Assembly: GCF_000186865.1 (NCBI RefSeq)
Contig: NW_008705564.1
Location: 1,103,144-1,167,143, forward strand
Length of the DNA: 64,000 nt
Direction: 5' to 3'
Origin: Aureococcus anophagefferens
Taxonomy: Eukaryota > Sar > Pelagophyceae > Pelagomonadales > Pelagomonadaceae
Every line of letters begins with the position of its first letter. Position 1 is the first letter of the stretch. This document shows, piece by piece, positions 21,030 through 30,296 of this stretch. The notes beneath the pieces are model-generated. The model made no database searches and was not told the origin of the DNA. It saw only the letters and a list, made by a program, of their open reading frames with translations. A program made the translations under genes and the position numbers.

Positions 21030-22187
21030 ATGCGCGCCGCAATCCTCATCATGCTCGGCGCCTGCGCGCGGCGCGGCGCGTCGCTCGTCGCGCCGCTGCC
21101 CCTGGAGCGTTTCAGCGTGGCGCCCATGATGGACTACACGGACCGCCACTTCCGCTACCTGCTGCGGCTCCTGTCGCGCGAGGCCGTGCTCTACACGGAG
21201 ATGGTGACGGCGGCGACGCTGGTCGACGGCGCCGGCGCGCCGCGGCACGGCGACGGCGCGCGCTGGCTCGGCTACGACGACGACGCCGGGCGCACGGTGC
21301 TCCAGCTCGGGGGCGCGGACCCGGCGCAGCTCGGCGCCGCGGCGCGGCTCGCGGCGCCCCGCGGCTACGCGGGCGTGAACCTCAACTGCGGCTGCCCGAG
21401 CGACCGCGTCGCGGGCCAGGGCTGCTTCGGCGCGGCGCTCATGCGCGACGCGGCGCTCGTCGCCGACTGCGTCGACGCGCTCGCGGAGCACGCGCCCGTG
21501 TCCGTCAAGTGCCGCGTCGGGGTCTGCGACACGGTGTCGGACATGGTCGACGACGACGAGGCGCTCTACGCGGGATTGGCCAACTTCGTGTCGACGGTCG
21601 CGGCCCGCGGGACCTGCGCGCACTTCGTCGTGCACGCGCGCGTCGCGGTGCTGAGCGGCCTGTCGCCCGACAAGAACCGCAAGGTGCCGCCGCTGAAGCC
21701 GCGGCTCGTGTCGCGCCTCGCCGACGAGTTCCCCGAGCTGACCGTCGTCTCCAACGGCGAGATATCCTCCTACGAGAGCGCGCGCGACCGGTCGGAGGGG
21801 AACGTCGCCGGCGTCATGGCGGGCCGCGACGTCTGCAAGAGGCCCTGGTACTACGCGAACGTCGACTCCGCGCTCTTCGGCGCGGACGCGGACCCGGCGG
21901 CGAGCCGGAGGGACGTGCTCCTGGGCGCCTACGCGGCCTACGCCGCAGCCTTCGAGGCGGACCACGCGCGCGCCGACTGGTCGCCGCGGCGCGCGCTCCT
22001 CAAGCCCGCGCTCGGCCTCTTCCACGGGTCGCCGGGCGCGGGCCGCTTCAAGCGCGAGGTCGACGCCCTCGCCAAGGGCGGCGACGCGGGCGTCCGCGAG
22101 ATCCTCGAGCGCGCCGCGGCGCTCGTGCCCGACGACGTCCTCGACGCGCCCCCCGTCCTCGACGTCGCGCGGCGGACCGCGCGCTAA
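21030..22187 (+). CDS. dusA: tRNA-dihydrouridine synthase, DusA type
   Basis: 385 residues from ATG 21030. A short N-terminal leader (MRAAILIMLGACARRGASLV) precedes the FMN-binding TIM barrel: SVAPMMDYTDRHFRYL, YTEMVTAATL, LQLGGADPAQL, NLNCGCPSDRVAGQGCFGAA (catalytic Cys in GCFG), then VKCRVGVCD, FVVHARVAVLSGLSPDKNR and VVSNGEISS. The DusA-type HARVAVLSGLSPxxNR segment and long C-terminal helical part distinguish it from eukaryotic Dus1-4. DusA reduces U20/U20a in the D-loop of tRNA using NADPH and FMN. The leader and bacterial type argue for organellar tRNA as substrate. It is divergent from the rlmH-like gene 146 bp away; both modify organellar translation RNAs and could share a promoter. 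Confidence 0.93.
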   Translation: MRAAILIMLGACARRGASLVAPLPLERFSVAPMMDYTDRHFRYLLRLLSREAVLYTEMVTAATLVDGAGAPRHGDGARWLGYDDDAGRTVLQLGGADPAQLGAAARLAAPRGYAGVNLNCGCPSDRVAGQGCFGAALMRDAALVADCVDALAEHAPVSVKCRVGVCDTVSDMVDDDEALYAGLANFVSTVAARGTCAHFVVHARVAVLSGLSPDKNRKVPPLKPRLVSRLADEFPELTVVSNGEISSYESARDRSEGNVAGVMAGRDVCKRPWYYANVDSALFGADADPAASRRDVLLGAYAAYAAAFEADHARADWSPRRALLKPALGLFHGSPGAGRFKREVDALAKGGDAGVREILERAAALVPDDVLDAPPVLDVARRTAR

Positions 22188-22230
22188 GAGTCGGCGGCGT
22201 TCCGTGTCCCCCCCCGTTCGCACCCACGCC

Positions 22231-22834
22231 TTACTCGATCTCGATGACGTCGCTCGTGGCGCGGTACTTGGCCGCCTCCTCCTTGATCCGCTTGTCGTAC
22301 GCGGGCCGGTTCTTCTCCCACATGCCCTGGACCTCGGGCCGCGCGCCCGCGGGGAACGGGTTGTCGAGCAGCTCCTGGATCGCGAGGAGCACCTGCTTGA
22401 TCGTGATCGACGGCTGCCACTTGCCGTGCCACGTGCCGTCCTCGGCGTTGAGCAGGTTGAGGCAGATGCGGCCGTCGGCCCAGACGTTCATGTGCCAGAG
22501 GATGGGCTTGAATTTCACGATGGGCGCGGTCACCGGGTAGTCGTCGCCGAACGTGAGCTCGAGCTTGAGCTCGCAGTTGTCCCACCTGCGAGGGCGCGTA
22601 GGTCCGTCCGTAGGCTCCGGACGAGGCTACGTAGGCGCGTAGGCGCCTGCGTAGGCGCCTATGCGCCGACACTGTCTCCCACAGGCCGCCGCTCTTGCCT
22701 GGAATCACCGCGTCCCAGACCATCAAGTCCGTCGAGCCGTCGGGCGCGTTCCGGGGCCGCGCCACGAAGCCCACGGGGTGATCCTTGCGCCAGGCCTTGC
22801 GCTCCTCGCGCAGGCGGCCCGTGGCGAGAGACAT
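22231..22834 (-). CDS. UBC9: SUMO-conjugating enzyme UBC9
   Basis: Exons 22834-22671 and 22585-22231 encode 172 residues. Exon 1 starts MSLATGRLREERKAWRKDHP, the signature N-terminal helix of UBC9, and continues GFVARPRNAPDGSTDLMVWD, IPGKSGGLWE. Exon 2 has LELTFGDDYPVTAPIVKFKP, HMNVWADGRICLNLLN (catalytic Cys in RICL) and WQPSITIKQVLLAIQELLDN, the UBC9-type segment. It accepts SUMO from the E1 and transfers it to target lysines, mainly in the nucleus. The 85-bp GT-AG intron is not an introner. About 14 residues longer than animal UBC9 at the C-terminus, which is acidic (SDVIEIE). Confidence 0.93.
22586..22670 (-). other. 85-bp spliceosomal intron of UBC9, internally repetitive
   Basis: Donor after ...gagacagt, intron starts gtcggcgc and ends ccctcgcag. 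Splicing gives GLWETVWDNCELKL in frame. It carries repeated gtaggcgc and cgcctacg units on both strands. No similarity to the introner families. Confidence 0.85.
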
Positions 22835-23099
22835 GAGCGCGAAACGGACGGCGCGGCGCGCGGCGGACGGCGCGCGACGTTCGGGGGCGCGCGCGACGTC
22901 GTTTGGGGCGCCCCTGCTGGGTCGAGCACGATCGCCTCCCGCGGGGCACTGCAACAACGGGAATCGTGAAGTCCTGCGACTACAGCACCTGAGTCTCAGG
23001 CCGCCTCGACGGAAGTCTTTGACGGCGAAGGGCAAGTCCATCCTGAAGTGCCAGCCCCCCCCTGGTAGGCCCTCTGGCCGTTGCCCTCTCCTATCCTCC

Positions 23100-23954
23100 T
23101 CAGGTTACGCACAACGTAGAACCCAAACAGAAAAAATTCGGTTTCGCGGCTGGTTCGTCGTTGGAGACGTCCGCGAGCGCCCAGAATTCTTCGGGAGTCA
23201 AATCGGAGAACTGGTTGACGCCGATCCGACCCGACGCGCCGTTGCTCTTGCGCTGTTTGATGCGCCGGACCGTCGCTTCGAAGACCGCCCGCTTTTGCAG
23301 TCGTAGGTCCGCCGTCGCGTAGGCGTTCTTCGTGCCCGGTTTGCGGAACACGGCTTCCCAGTCCTCGAAGGACACGATCTCCGGCAACGTGTACACGTCC
23401 GTACACGACACGTCCTGGACTGGGAAGCACGACGCGCCGCAGGAGGCGTCGTCGCCGCCGACGCAAAAGTGAGCGCCGGAGAAGGAGGAATCGAGCGCCT
23501 CGAGGTCATCTCCGATCTCCTTGTTCGACGGAGAAGTCCGGGACCCATCCGATGCGGGCGACTCGTAACGCGCCACCCCCCCCCAGATCGGCACCTCGTC
23601 GAGCGAATCCCGCGTCGGGTCCTCGTCGAGCGACACAGCCAACGCCACGAAAGGCGGCGACGGGGGCGCGGGCGCGGGCGCGGGCGAGAAGAACCACCAC
23701 CACCAGCTCGATTCCTCCTCCTTCTCGCCCTCCTGCTCGCTCATGGCCTTCTCGCCCTCCTGCTCGCCCATGGACGCGGACCGGGGGCTTTTCGTGCCCT
23801 TCTTCTTCTTAGATTTGCGCTTGGTCACACCCCGCTTGGACGCGCTCTTGCGGCGGCTGCGGGGGCTGGCGCTCGCCTCGAGCCCCCCGTTGGACCCATT
23901 CTTCTTGGTTTTCCCCTCCAGCGACGCCATGAGCGCTGGGACGCGAGAGTTCAC
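23100..23954 (-). CDS. Cathepsin-propeptide-like (I29) domain protein without peptidase domain
   Basis: Up to 284 residues (ATG 23954; MASLEGKTK at 23930 is an alternative). N-terminal third is basic (RSRRKSASKRGVTKRKSKKK), then two MSEQEGEK-like repeats, a hydrophobic WWWWFF patch and a Pro/Ala run. The C-terminal ~75 residues are an inhibitor I29 fold: FEDWEAVFRKPGTKNAYATA, a basic R-rich helix, IGVNQFSDLTPEEFWALAD. In papain-family zymogens this segment blocks the active site and is followed by the catalytic domain; here a stop comes 20 residues later (FFCLGSTLCVT) and no papain motif (GxCGSCW) is visible downstream. Either a stand-alone inhibitor of the CTLA-2 type or a gene cut short. 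Lower GC than its neighbours. Confidence 0.7.
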   Translation of the reverse strand: MNSRVPALMASLEGKTKKNGSNGGLEASASPRSRRKSASKRGVTKRKSKKKKGTKSPRSASMGEQEGEKAMSEQEGEKEEESSWWWWFFSPAPAPAPPSPPFVALAVSLDEDPTRDSLDEVPIWGGVARYESPASDGSRTSPSNKEIGDDLEALDSSFSGAHFCVGGDDASCGASCFPVQDVSCTDVYTLPEIVSFEDWEAVFRKPGTKNAYATADLRLQKRAVFEATVRRIKQRKSNGASGRIGVNQFSDLTPEEFWALADVSNDEPAAKPNFFCLGSTLCVT

Positions 23955-24102
23955 CGGGCTGCCCCCATCGTCAGGCTCCGATTCTACGCAAGAAACCGTT
24001 CAAGGACACAGGGATCGATCCGTGCATGATGCATGGTATGCCTAGGGCAACAACGGGCTGCTAACAGTCTGCCGCGCTGCGGCGCGCCCTCTCGCGTCCG
24101 CC

Positions 24103-25612
24103 ATGCCGCGCATGACGCTGTCCCAGGCGCGGGCGACGGAGATCGGCCAGTCCGCGGGGACGCTGGGGAGCCGGGAGACGCGCAAGTCCATGATCGGCCT
24201 CGAGGCGACGAAGGCCTTCGCGCTGAACCTCAAGCTCAGCGACCCGGACTGCAGCTTCGGCACGGTGAAGAAGGGCTACCGCTACCAGTGCAGCAAGACG
24301 CTGACGAACCTGAGCTGCAGCGGCATGCGCTGGCGCATCCAGCTCATGACGAAGCGGAGCAAGGAGGCGCTGAACGACACGACGGACTACGTCCGTTGCG
24401 TGACGCCGCGCGGCCGCCTCGCGCCGGGCGTCTCCGTGAAGCTGACCTTCGAGCTGCTCGCGGCGAAGACGGGCCGCATCTTCCTCAGTTTCCAGATCCA
24501 GGGCGAGGAGGACGCGCTGCGGGCGGACCCCCGGAAGCGCGACGGCGTGAGCGAGGACAAGGCCGCGCGGTCGTGCCGGACGCACCTGCGCTGCAGCGCG
24601 ACGATCCTGCCGTCCAAGGACTTCCGGGACCACATCTGCCGCATGCGCTACGAGCGGCTGCCGCTGCTAGCGCGGGGCGTGACCTGCGAGGAGCTGCTGC
24701 CGCCGTCGCGCGTCGAGATCGAGGCCGGCGACGTCGCGGAGCGGCTCGTCGACGAGGACCGGGCCAAGGCGCGGCACGAGGCCGAGGCGAAGCAGGACGT
24801 GCTCGCGAAGCTTTTCGGCGTGGCGTCGCGCGACGACCTGGGGGCGCCCGACGACGGCGGCGCCGCGCCGCCCCCGGACGGCGGCGACGACGGCGGCGAC
24901 GACGACCGCGAGTCGCTCGCGCCCTCGGAGCCCGGGTCCTCCGTCGCGCGCAACGACTGGCTCGAGGGCGTCCAGCTCCCGCCGGAGGCCATCTCCCTCG
25001 TCGACGGCCAGTTCGCGGAGGACGCCGCGGAGCTCGCGATCCTCCCGTTCTTCCCCGAGTGCGTCTGGGACCCGCGGACCGCCGGGCCGAACGCACATCT
25101 TCCACCCGACTTCAATGTGAGCGTATGCGACCGTTCCGACGCGAATTGGTCTAATCTCCGTGGAGAGCTCGATGGGAGCGATCGATTCGTCCAAAAATCA
25201 GCCGAATCGACTTCGATGTGACCGAGCTGGAGAGGTTTGAAGTTTGGCTAGAATAACCTTTCGGCACAGGCGGACCATGGAGCTCAAGCTCGACGCGCCC
25301 CAGCGCCGCGTCGTCGTGGACGCGAGCCTGAGCCTCGAGGAGTGCGTCGCCGCCTACGACGCGCGGCGGAGCGCGCGCATGGGCGTCCTCGAGAAGGGCG
25401 GCCTCCTCACGGGCCGCGCGCTCGACGAGTTCTCGCGGCGCCGCCTGAGCCCGCGGACCATGACGAAGATCGCCTCCGACGCCCTCCTCCCCCAGGACGC
25501 CCTCGACGAGCTCAACGACGACCAGGGCAGCGACCCGGGCGTCGGCAAGCGCTCCAAGACCATGGTCTTCCTCGACCTCAAGAAGCGCTCCGTCGACAAG
25601 GCCGCGGCGTAA
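24103..25612 (+). CDS. ASH/MSP-domain protein, possibly cilium-associated
   Basis: Exons 24103-25073 and 25270-25612 encode 437 residues, split by an introner. Residues ~30-145 look like an immunoglobulin-like ASH (ASPM/SPD-2/Hydin) fold: FALNLKLSDPDCSFGTVKKG, YQCSKTLTNLSCSGMRWRI, LAPGVSVKLTFELLAAKTGR, IFLSFQIQGEED. The middle is acidic and Gly/Asp-rich. The exon 2 part (RTMELKLDAPQRRVVVDASL ... FSRRRLSPRTMTKIASDALL) is not recognised. ASH domains are typical of centrosomal and ciliary proteins. The precise family cannot be fixed by eye. Convergent with the GT77-like gene, 38 bp apart, with an A9 run between. Confidence 0.6.
25074..25269 (+). mobile_element. Introner element 7 (family B), acting as GC-AG intron
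   Basis: 196-nt intron. TSD gcggaccg (25074-25081) against gcggacca (25270-25277). Ends CCGGGCCGAA and TTTCGGCACAG. Donor GC from the TSD, acceptor CACAG from the element. Splicing gives VWDP|RTMELKLD in frame. The interior aligns with 55164-55364. Confidence 0.9.
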
Positions 25613-25650
25613 CGATACGCGGGGTAGAAAAAAAAACACCCCGAGAGTCG

Positions 25651-28094
25651 TTAGGAGAGCGCGTCGGGCTCGGAGAAGCCCGGCTGCCAGAAGCCGAAGT
25701 CGCGCGCGAAGCCGCTGGGCACGGGCCCGAAGACGCGGCGGTGGGGCGGCTTCGGCGGCGCGAGGCGCGACACGACGTCCGCGAGGCGCGCCGCGAAGGC
25801 CGCGCTCCGGCGCTGGCGGCCCGGCCGCGAGAGCATGTCGGGCTTGGCGCCGTCGTCGACCTCGTCGCCCGGCACCTCCGCGTAGGGGTCCGCGGCCTCG
25901 TCGTCCGCGTCCTCGGGCAGGCCCCTCGCCCGGAGCTCCTTGTTCCGGAGGCGCGCCGCGCGCTTCGCGGCGAGGTGCCGCTGGAGCTTGGCCTCCGTCG
26001 CGAGCTGCGCGCCGCACTCGAGGTGGCTCGCGAGGAGCGCGACGCGCCGCTTCTCGCGATGCTTGTAGCCGCAGTAGCGCGCGGCCTGCTCCGCGGCCGC
26101 GAGCCAGGGCTCCGGGTCGCCGTCGGGGTCCCGGGGCCGCGCCGCGTGGGGCGCGCCGTCGCCGGGGGGCGCGGGCCGGCCGCGGTCGCCGTCGAGGCCC
26201 AGCAGGACGACGGCCGCGGCCGCCGCGCGCGCGTCGCCGTCGTGCGCCGCCAGCAGGAAGCGGAGCCGCTCGGACCGCGTCGCGAGGCCGCCGGCGTCGT
26301 AGTAGGCCGTCGCGCCGCCCGCGCCGTCGCGCGCCGCACGGACGTCGCGCACCGCCGCGCCGGTAGGCGTCGCGGCGACGCGCACAAAGGCCGCGGCGTC
26401 GTCGACGGCGAGCCGCGGGTTCTCGAGGAACGTCGCCTCGCGCCAGTCGACGCCGATCTCGTCGAGGCTCTTCGTGTCGACGATCTCCCAGCTCGGCAGC
26501 TTCCGCGCGAGGTGCCACGCGGGCGGCAGCACCAAGGTCCGATTCGTCGCGGCCGCGAACGCGACGAGCTCGCGGACGCGCGCCGCGAGGACCCGGAAGT
26601 CGTCGGCGCCCGTCGGCGGCGCGAGGGACCCGTCGAGCATGACGTAGCGCCGACCGCCGCCCACGGCGTAGTACCCGTCGTCGCCCTCCCAGAGCATCAT
26701 CTCCTTGGCGACGGTCTTCTTGCCGTGCGCGGAGCTCAGGGGGATGGACGTGAGCACGTGCATGGCCAGCGAGTCGCGGAAAAGAAACGGCGTCGCGTAG
26801 GACACGGCCGCCGCCGCGTCGACCATGGTGAAGTTGTAGTTGCGGCTCAACCGCGACGACGCGGCGACGTCGGGCTCGTTCCGCGCCGCCGCGATCAATT
26901 TGACGAGCGCGGTGTCGTTGACGTCGACGAGGTGCTCGCGGCAGTTGTCGCGCTCGCGGATGAAGGTGAGGCGCTTGCTCGACGACATGCGCTTGAGCAC
27001 GCAATTCAACAAACCCTGGTCGAAGACGAGCGGGTGGCGCCGCGCGTAGGACAACATCGTCGCGAAGAAGTCGAAGTTCCGCGGCTCGACGTCGCTCCGC
27101 ACGTAGTAGAGGCCGATGTTGATCGTGTAGGGGTTGTCCTCGTGGAGCGCCCAGGCCGCCGCCGTATGGAGCCCGCCGTTCCAGCTGTCGGCCGCCGCGC
27201 GGAACGCGTCGAGCACCGTCGCGGGGCCCTTGGGCGGCAGCCAGACGTCCATCTCGAAGAAGAAGAAGCGCACGCGCGCCGCGCAGAGGAGCATGGCCAC
27301 GTAGTACTTGCCCATGTACCTAGGAAAAACGCCGTGGGACGCGCGACCGCGCGCGAGCAACGCGGGCGCGCGTACACGGCGTCCTTCTTCGTCGCCTCGG
27401 GCGACGGCGCGAGGTACGCGACGCGGTCCCCGAAGGCGCAGGCGGCCTCGGCCGTGGCCCGGTGGAGCGACACGTAGAAGAAGTGGGCGCCCATGCCGTT
27501 GCGCGCCGCCATGCGGCTCACGCCGCGGAGCATGTCGCCGTAGGCCTCGTCTAAAACCGTGAACGCGACCTCGTTCGTGCCCGTGCGCTCCAGAATCTCC
27601 AGCGCGACGGCGGCGGCCTGGTCCTCGAAGGGCGCGTCGATGCCCGCGACGCAGGCGGCGGCCGCGGCGGTCGGCGCCGGCGCGGCCGCGGCCGCCGCGG
27701 GCCTCGGCCGCGTCCGTGCGAGCGCGCGGTCCGGCGAGTGGCTCTCGCGCCACCGCGGCAGCGCCGCCGCGTCGGCGCCGCCGAGCATGGGCGCCAGGGC
27801 CCGGGCGAGCGCGCCGTCGCGGCGCCAGAGCGGCCGGCACCGCTGCGGCTCCGCGCACTGCGCCAGCCCCGACGCGAGGGCGCCGCCGCTGAGGCGCGGC
27901 CGCGGCGCGCGCGGCGGCGCGCGCGGCCGGGACGGCGGCGGCGCGTCGAGGAGGTGGAGCCGGTGCAGCGCCGCGGAGAAGAAGACGTAGCTCGCGAGGC
28001 TCGCCGCCGCCGTGCGCAGCCAGCGCTTTTGATTCACCACCATCGTCGATGCAGCCCTCGTCACCGCCGACTTCAAAAGATTCGGGGCTGCCAT
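25651..28094 (-). CDS. GT77-type nucleotide-diphospho-sugar transferase with second sugar-transferase-like domain
   Basis: Exons 28094-27376 and 27319-25651 give 795 residues; a 56-bp GT-AG intron lies between (TKKDAV|YMGKYYVAMLLC). A single anchor near the N-terminus (SLASYVFFSAALHRLHLL) marks a Golgi type II protein. The catalytic part has KYYVAMLLCAARVRFFFFEM followed by DVWLPP, the metal-binding DxD-like site of the Nucleotid_trans family (plant RRA/XEG113/RGXT relatives), then NIGLYYVRS and FDQGLLNCVLKR. A later segment (LVAFAAATNRTLVLPPAWHL) resembles the first helix-strand of O-fucosyltransferase-like folds. The C-terminus is basic. It may start at the second ATG (28043). Its first ATG overlaps that of the divergent sulfotransferase. 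Donor sugar unknown. Confidence 0.75.
27320..27375 (-). other. 56-bp spliceosomal intron of GT77-like gene
   Basis: Starts gtacgcgcgc and ends ttttcctag on the minus strand. Removal fuses two frames precisely (DAVYMGKYY). Not related to introners. Confidence 0.88.
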
Positions 28095-28998
28095 GCGAGC
28101 ATGGTGGCCTCTCTTGTGGGCCTGCGCCGCCGCCGAGGCCTGGCGCTACACGCACGTCCTGGGCGCGAACGTGACGCGCGCCCACATCCTCGAGCGCGGC
28201 TGCGAGGCGGACGGCGCGCTCCTGCGCTGCGACCCTGTCTTCATCTTCGCCGGCCGGGGCCACACGGGCAGTGCGAACCTCGCGGCCTACCTCCAGTCGC
28301 ACCCGCAGCTCGACTACGGCGCGACGAAGGAGCACCGCTTCTTCAGCCGGTCGCGGCGGCCCCGCGACGCCTCGGCCTACCGGCGCCAGTTCCCGGCGGT
28401 ACCAAGCGCCGGCGCGCCGCCGTGGGGCTTCGACGCGACGCCCGAGTACGGCGACCGCCCCAGGTTCCGGGCGACGGCGAAGCTCATCGACGAGGTGGCG
28501 CCCAACGTCAAGGTGATCTTGGCGATCCGCTCCCAGCCGGACCTGCTCATGTCGCGCCAGTATTTGGGCGACGGCGCGGCGTTCCACGCGTGGACCCTCG
28601 CGAAGGCGCCGGCCGCCGGAAACCCGGCGGCGTCGGCCCTCGCGACGCGCTGGTGCCACAACGACCTCGTCGAGACCTACGTCGCCACCTTCGGCCGGGA
28701 CCGCGTCCTCGTGCTCGAGAGCGAGACGCTCCGGAACCACCGCGACGGCGCGCTCGCGGAGATCCAGGCCTTCCTCGGCGTCGACGCCGTGCCGACGCCG
28801 CTCCCCGTCATGAACGTCTGCAAGGCGGACCGCTACGTCGGCCACTTCGAGGGCTGCTACAACGGCACGTCCAAGGTCCTCCCCGAGACGCGCGCGCTCT
28901 GGCGGCCCTTCTTCGACGCGTGCAACGCGGACCTCGAGGCCTTCCTCGGCATCCGGCCGGGCACGCTCTTCGACGGCAAGCCCAAGGCGGTAACGTGA
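28093..28998 (+). CDS. Secreted/Golgi sulfotransferase (NDST-like)
   Basis: 301 residues beginning with a signal peptide MRAWWPLLWACAAAEAW. PAPS-binding 5' loop is FIFAGRGHTGSANLAAYLQS, then the NDST-like LDYGATKEHRFF and GFDATPEYGD; the 3'-phosphate loop is VILAIRSQPDLLMSRQY; later ETYVATFGRDRVLVLESE and LAEIQAFLGV complete the fold. No transmembrane anchor beyond the leader, so lumenal or secreted. It sulfates a glycan or glycolipid; acceptor unknown. Its ATG shares CATG (28092-28095) with the divergent GT77-like gene's first ATG, and its TGA abuts the stop of the convergent Cys-rich gene. Confidence 0.85.
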   Translation: MRAWWPLLWACAAAEAWRYTHVLGANVTRAHILERGCEADGALLRCDPVFIFAGRGHTGSANLAAYLQSHPQLDYGATKEHRFFSRSRRPRDASAYRRQFPAVPSAGAPPWGFDATPEYGDRPRFRATAKLIDEVAPNVKVILAIRSQPDLLMSRQYLGDGAAFHAWTLAKAPAAGNPAASALATRWCHNDLVETYVATFGRDRVLVLESETLRNHRDGALAEIQAFLGVDAVPTPLPVMNVCKADRYVGHFEGCYNGTSKVLPETRALWRPFFDACNADLEAFLGIRPGTLFDGKPKAVT

Positions 28999-30022
28999 TT
29001 AGGACGTGTCCGCGGCGTCGCGGTCGTCGTCCGCCCGGCCGAACAGGTCCGCCGCGGCGTCGCGGTCGTCGTCCGCCTCGCCGAGGGGGGCGTCCGGCGC
29101 GTCGAAGGGGTCCTGCTCCGGCGCGTCGAAGGCGGCGCCGGCGAAGGCGTCGAACTCGGCGTCGCCCACCCGCCGGCCGAGCCGGTCCGCCGCCGCCGCC
29201 GCGTCGCGGTCGTCGTCCGCCTCGCCGAAGGGGGCCGCCGCGTCGAAGGGGGCGTCCGGCGCGTCGAAGCGGTCCGCCTCGTCGTCGGCGAACGGCGTCG
29301 CGCCGCGGCCGGCCGAACCGGTCCGCCGCCGGCGCGGCGTCGCGGTCGTCGTCCGCCTCGCCGAAGGGGGCGTCCCGCGCGTCGAAGAGGTCCTCGTCGT
29401 CGAAGGCGGCGCCGCCCGCGAGGCGGCACGCGCGGCCCAGGTGGTAGTCGCCGAAGCGGTAGCGGAGCTCGCAGCGCCCCGGCGGGTCGCAGGAGCGGAG
29501 GCGCCAGTTCCAGGCGCACTCGGCGTCCGTCGGCGGCGCCGCGGCGTCGAGGAACCGGTTCGCGGCGACCCAGGACCGCGCCGACGCGGTGCGAACGAGC
29601 GTCGCGGCCTTCTCCAGCGTCCCGAGCTCGCCCGACACGTCCGGGTCGCAGGCCTCCCGGTGCGCGTCCGGCGGCCGCAGCCGGCAGGCGCGGCCCGGCG
29701 TCAGGTCCCCCGCCCGGTGCTGGAAGGAGCAGTCGCAGCGCGGCACGCATACCGACTTGGCGTAATTCCACCGACACGCCGCGTCGCTCCGAGGCAGCAG
29801 CTTGTGCATGACGAAGTCGCCGATCGTGTCCGTGAAGATCTCGAGCAGGCTCCGCTCGTTGGCCTCGTCGTCCGTGAGCTCGGGGATGTTCGTCAGCCGC
29901 AGCCGCTCCTCGAGGAGCGTCACGCGGTCCAGCAGGTTCTTCATCTCGTCGTTCTGGTCGGAAGATGCGAGTTCGACGCAGAGGCACGCGGCCGCCAGGA
30001 GCGCCAGATGCCGCCGACGCAT
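28999..30022 (-). CDS. Secreted Cys-rich protein with duplicated novel module and acidic repeat tail (one frame slip)
   Basis: Starts at ATG 30022 with a signal peptide (MRRRHLALLAAACLCVELA) and a short coiled coil (MKNLLDRVTLLEERLRL). Two copies of one Cys module follow: CRWNYAKSVCVPRCDCSFQH ... GDLTPGRACRL and CAWNWRLRSCDPPGRCELRY ... GDYHLGRACRL. Consensus: C-x-W-N, C-x-P near C, R-x-GD, GRACRL. The tail repeats FDAPDAPFGEADDDRDAA-like units. To read the tail to the TAA at 28999-29001 a 1-nt slip is needed around 29315 in a cggccggccgcggcg stretch. No known family recognised. Stop abuts the neighbouring sulfotransferase stop. Confidence 0.7.
29002..29420 (-). repeat. Degenerate in-frame tandem repeat, Asp/Ala/Phe-rich
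   Basis: Repeats of a 27-45-nt unit encoding GEADDDRDAA with spacers FDAPDAPF and DRFGRP. At least four copies of gcggacgacgaccgcgacgc are readable on the minus strand. Copy-number change here could explain the frame slip in the host gene. Confidence 0.75.
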
Positions 30023-30296
30023 CGTTGGGTCGTGCGGTTGGCGCGAGCGCGCGCGTTCTCGGGCCGTCGCCTGTAGTTGCGGCGCGGAGCTCGGCACAAG
30101 CTTCAACGGCGCGGCCGCGTCTTCACGTCGACGGCATCGAGTTCATGCTGCCCTTTTGTGTCACAAGTAATCGTGGCCGCACGATAGGGAGATTTTTCCT
30201 GCGGGGCCGCCGACGCGCAGCCCCCGGCGGCGGTGCTCGTTCGACGTCCGCCCCGGGGATCGCGGCGCTGACGGTTCCGCCGCCCCGGCGCCAAAA

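Noticed and set aside
20416..22187. Bacterial contamination suggested by rlmH- and dusA-like genes
   Set aside because: Both have N-terminal leaders, match local composition, and flank intron-bearing eukaryotic genes; organellar targeting explains them.
25342..27477. Plus-strand open frame of ~700 codons over the GT77-like gene
   Set aside because: Antisense shadow; no motif, while the minus strand has the DxD and membrane anchor.
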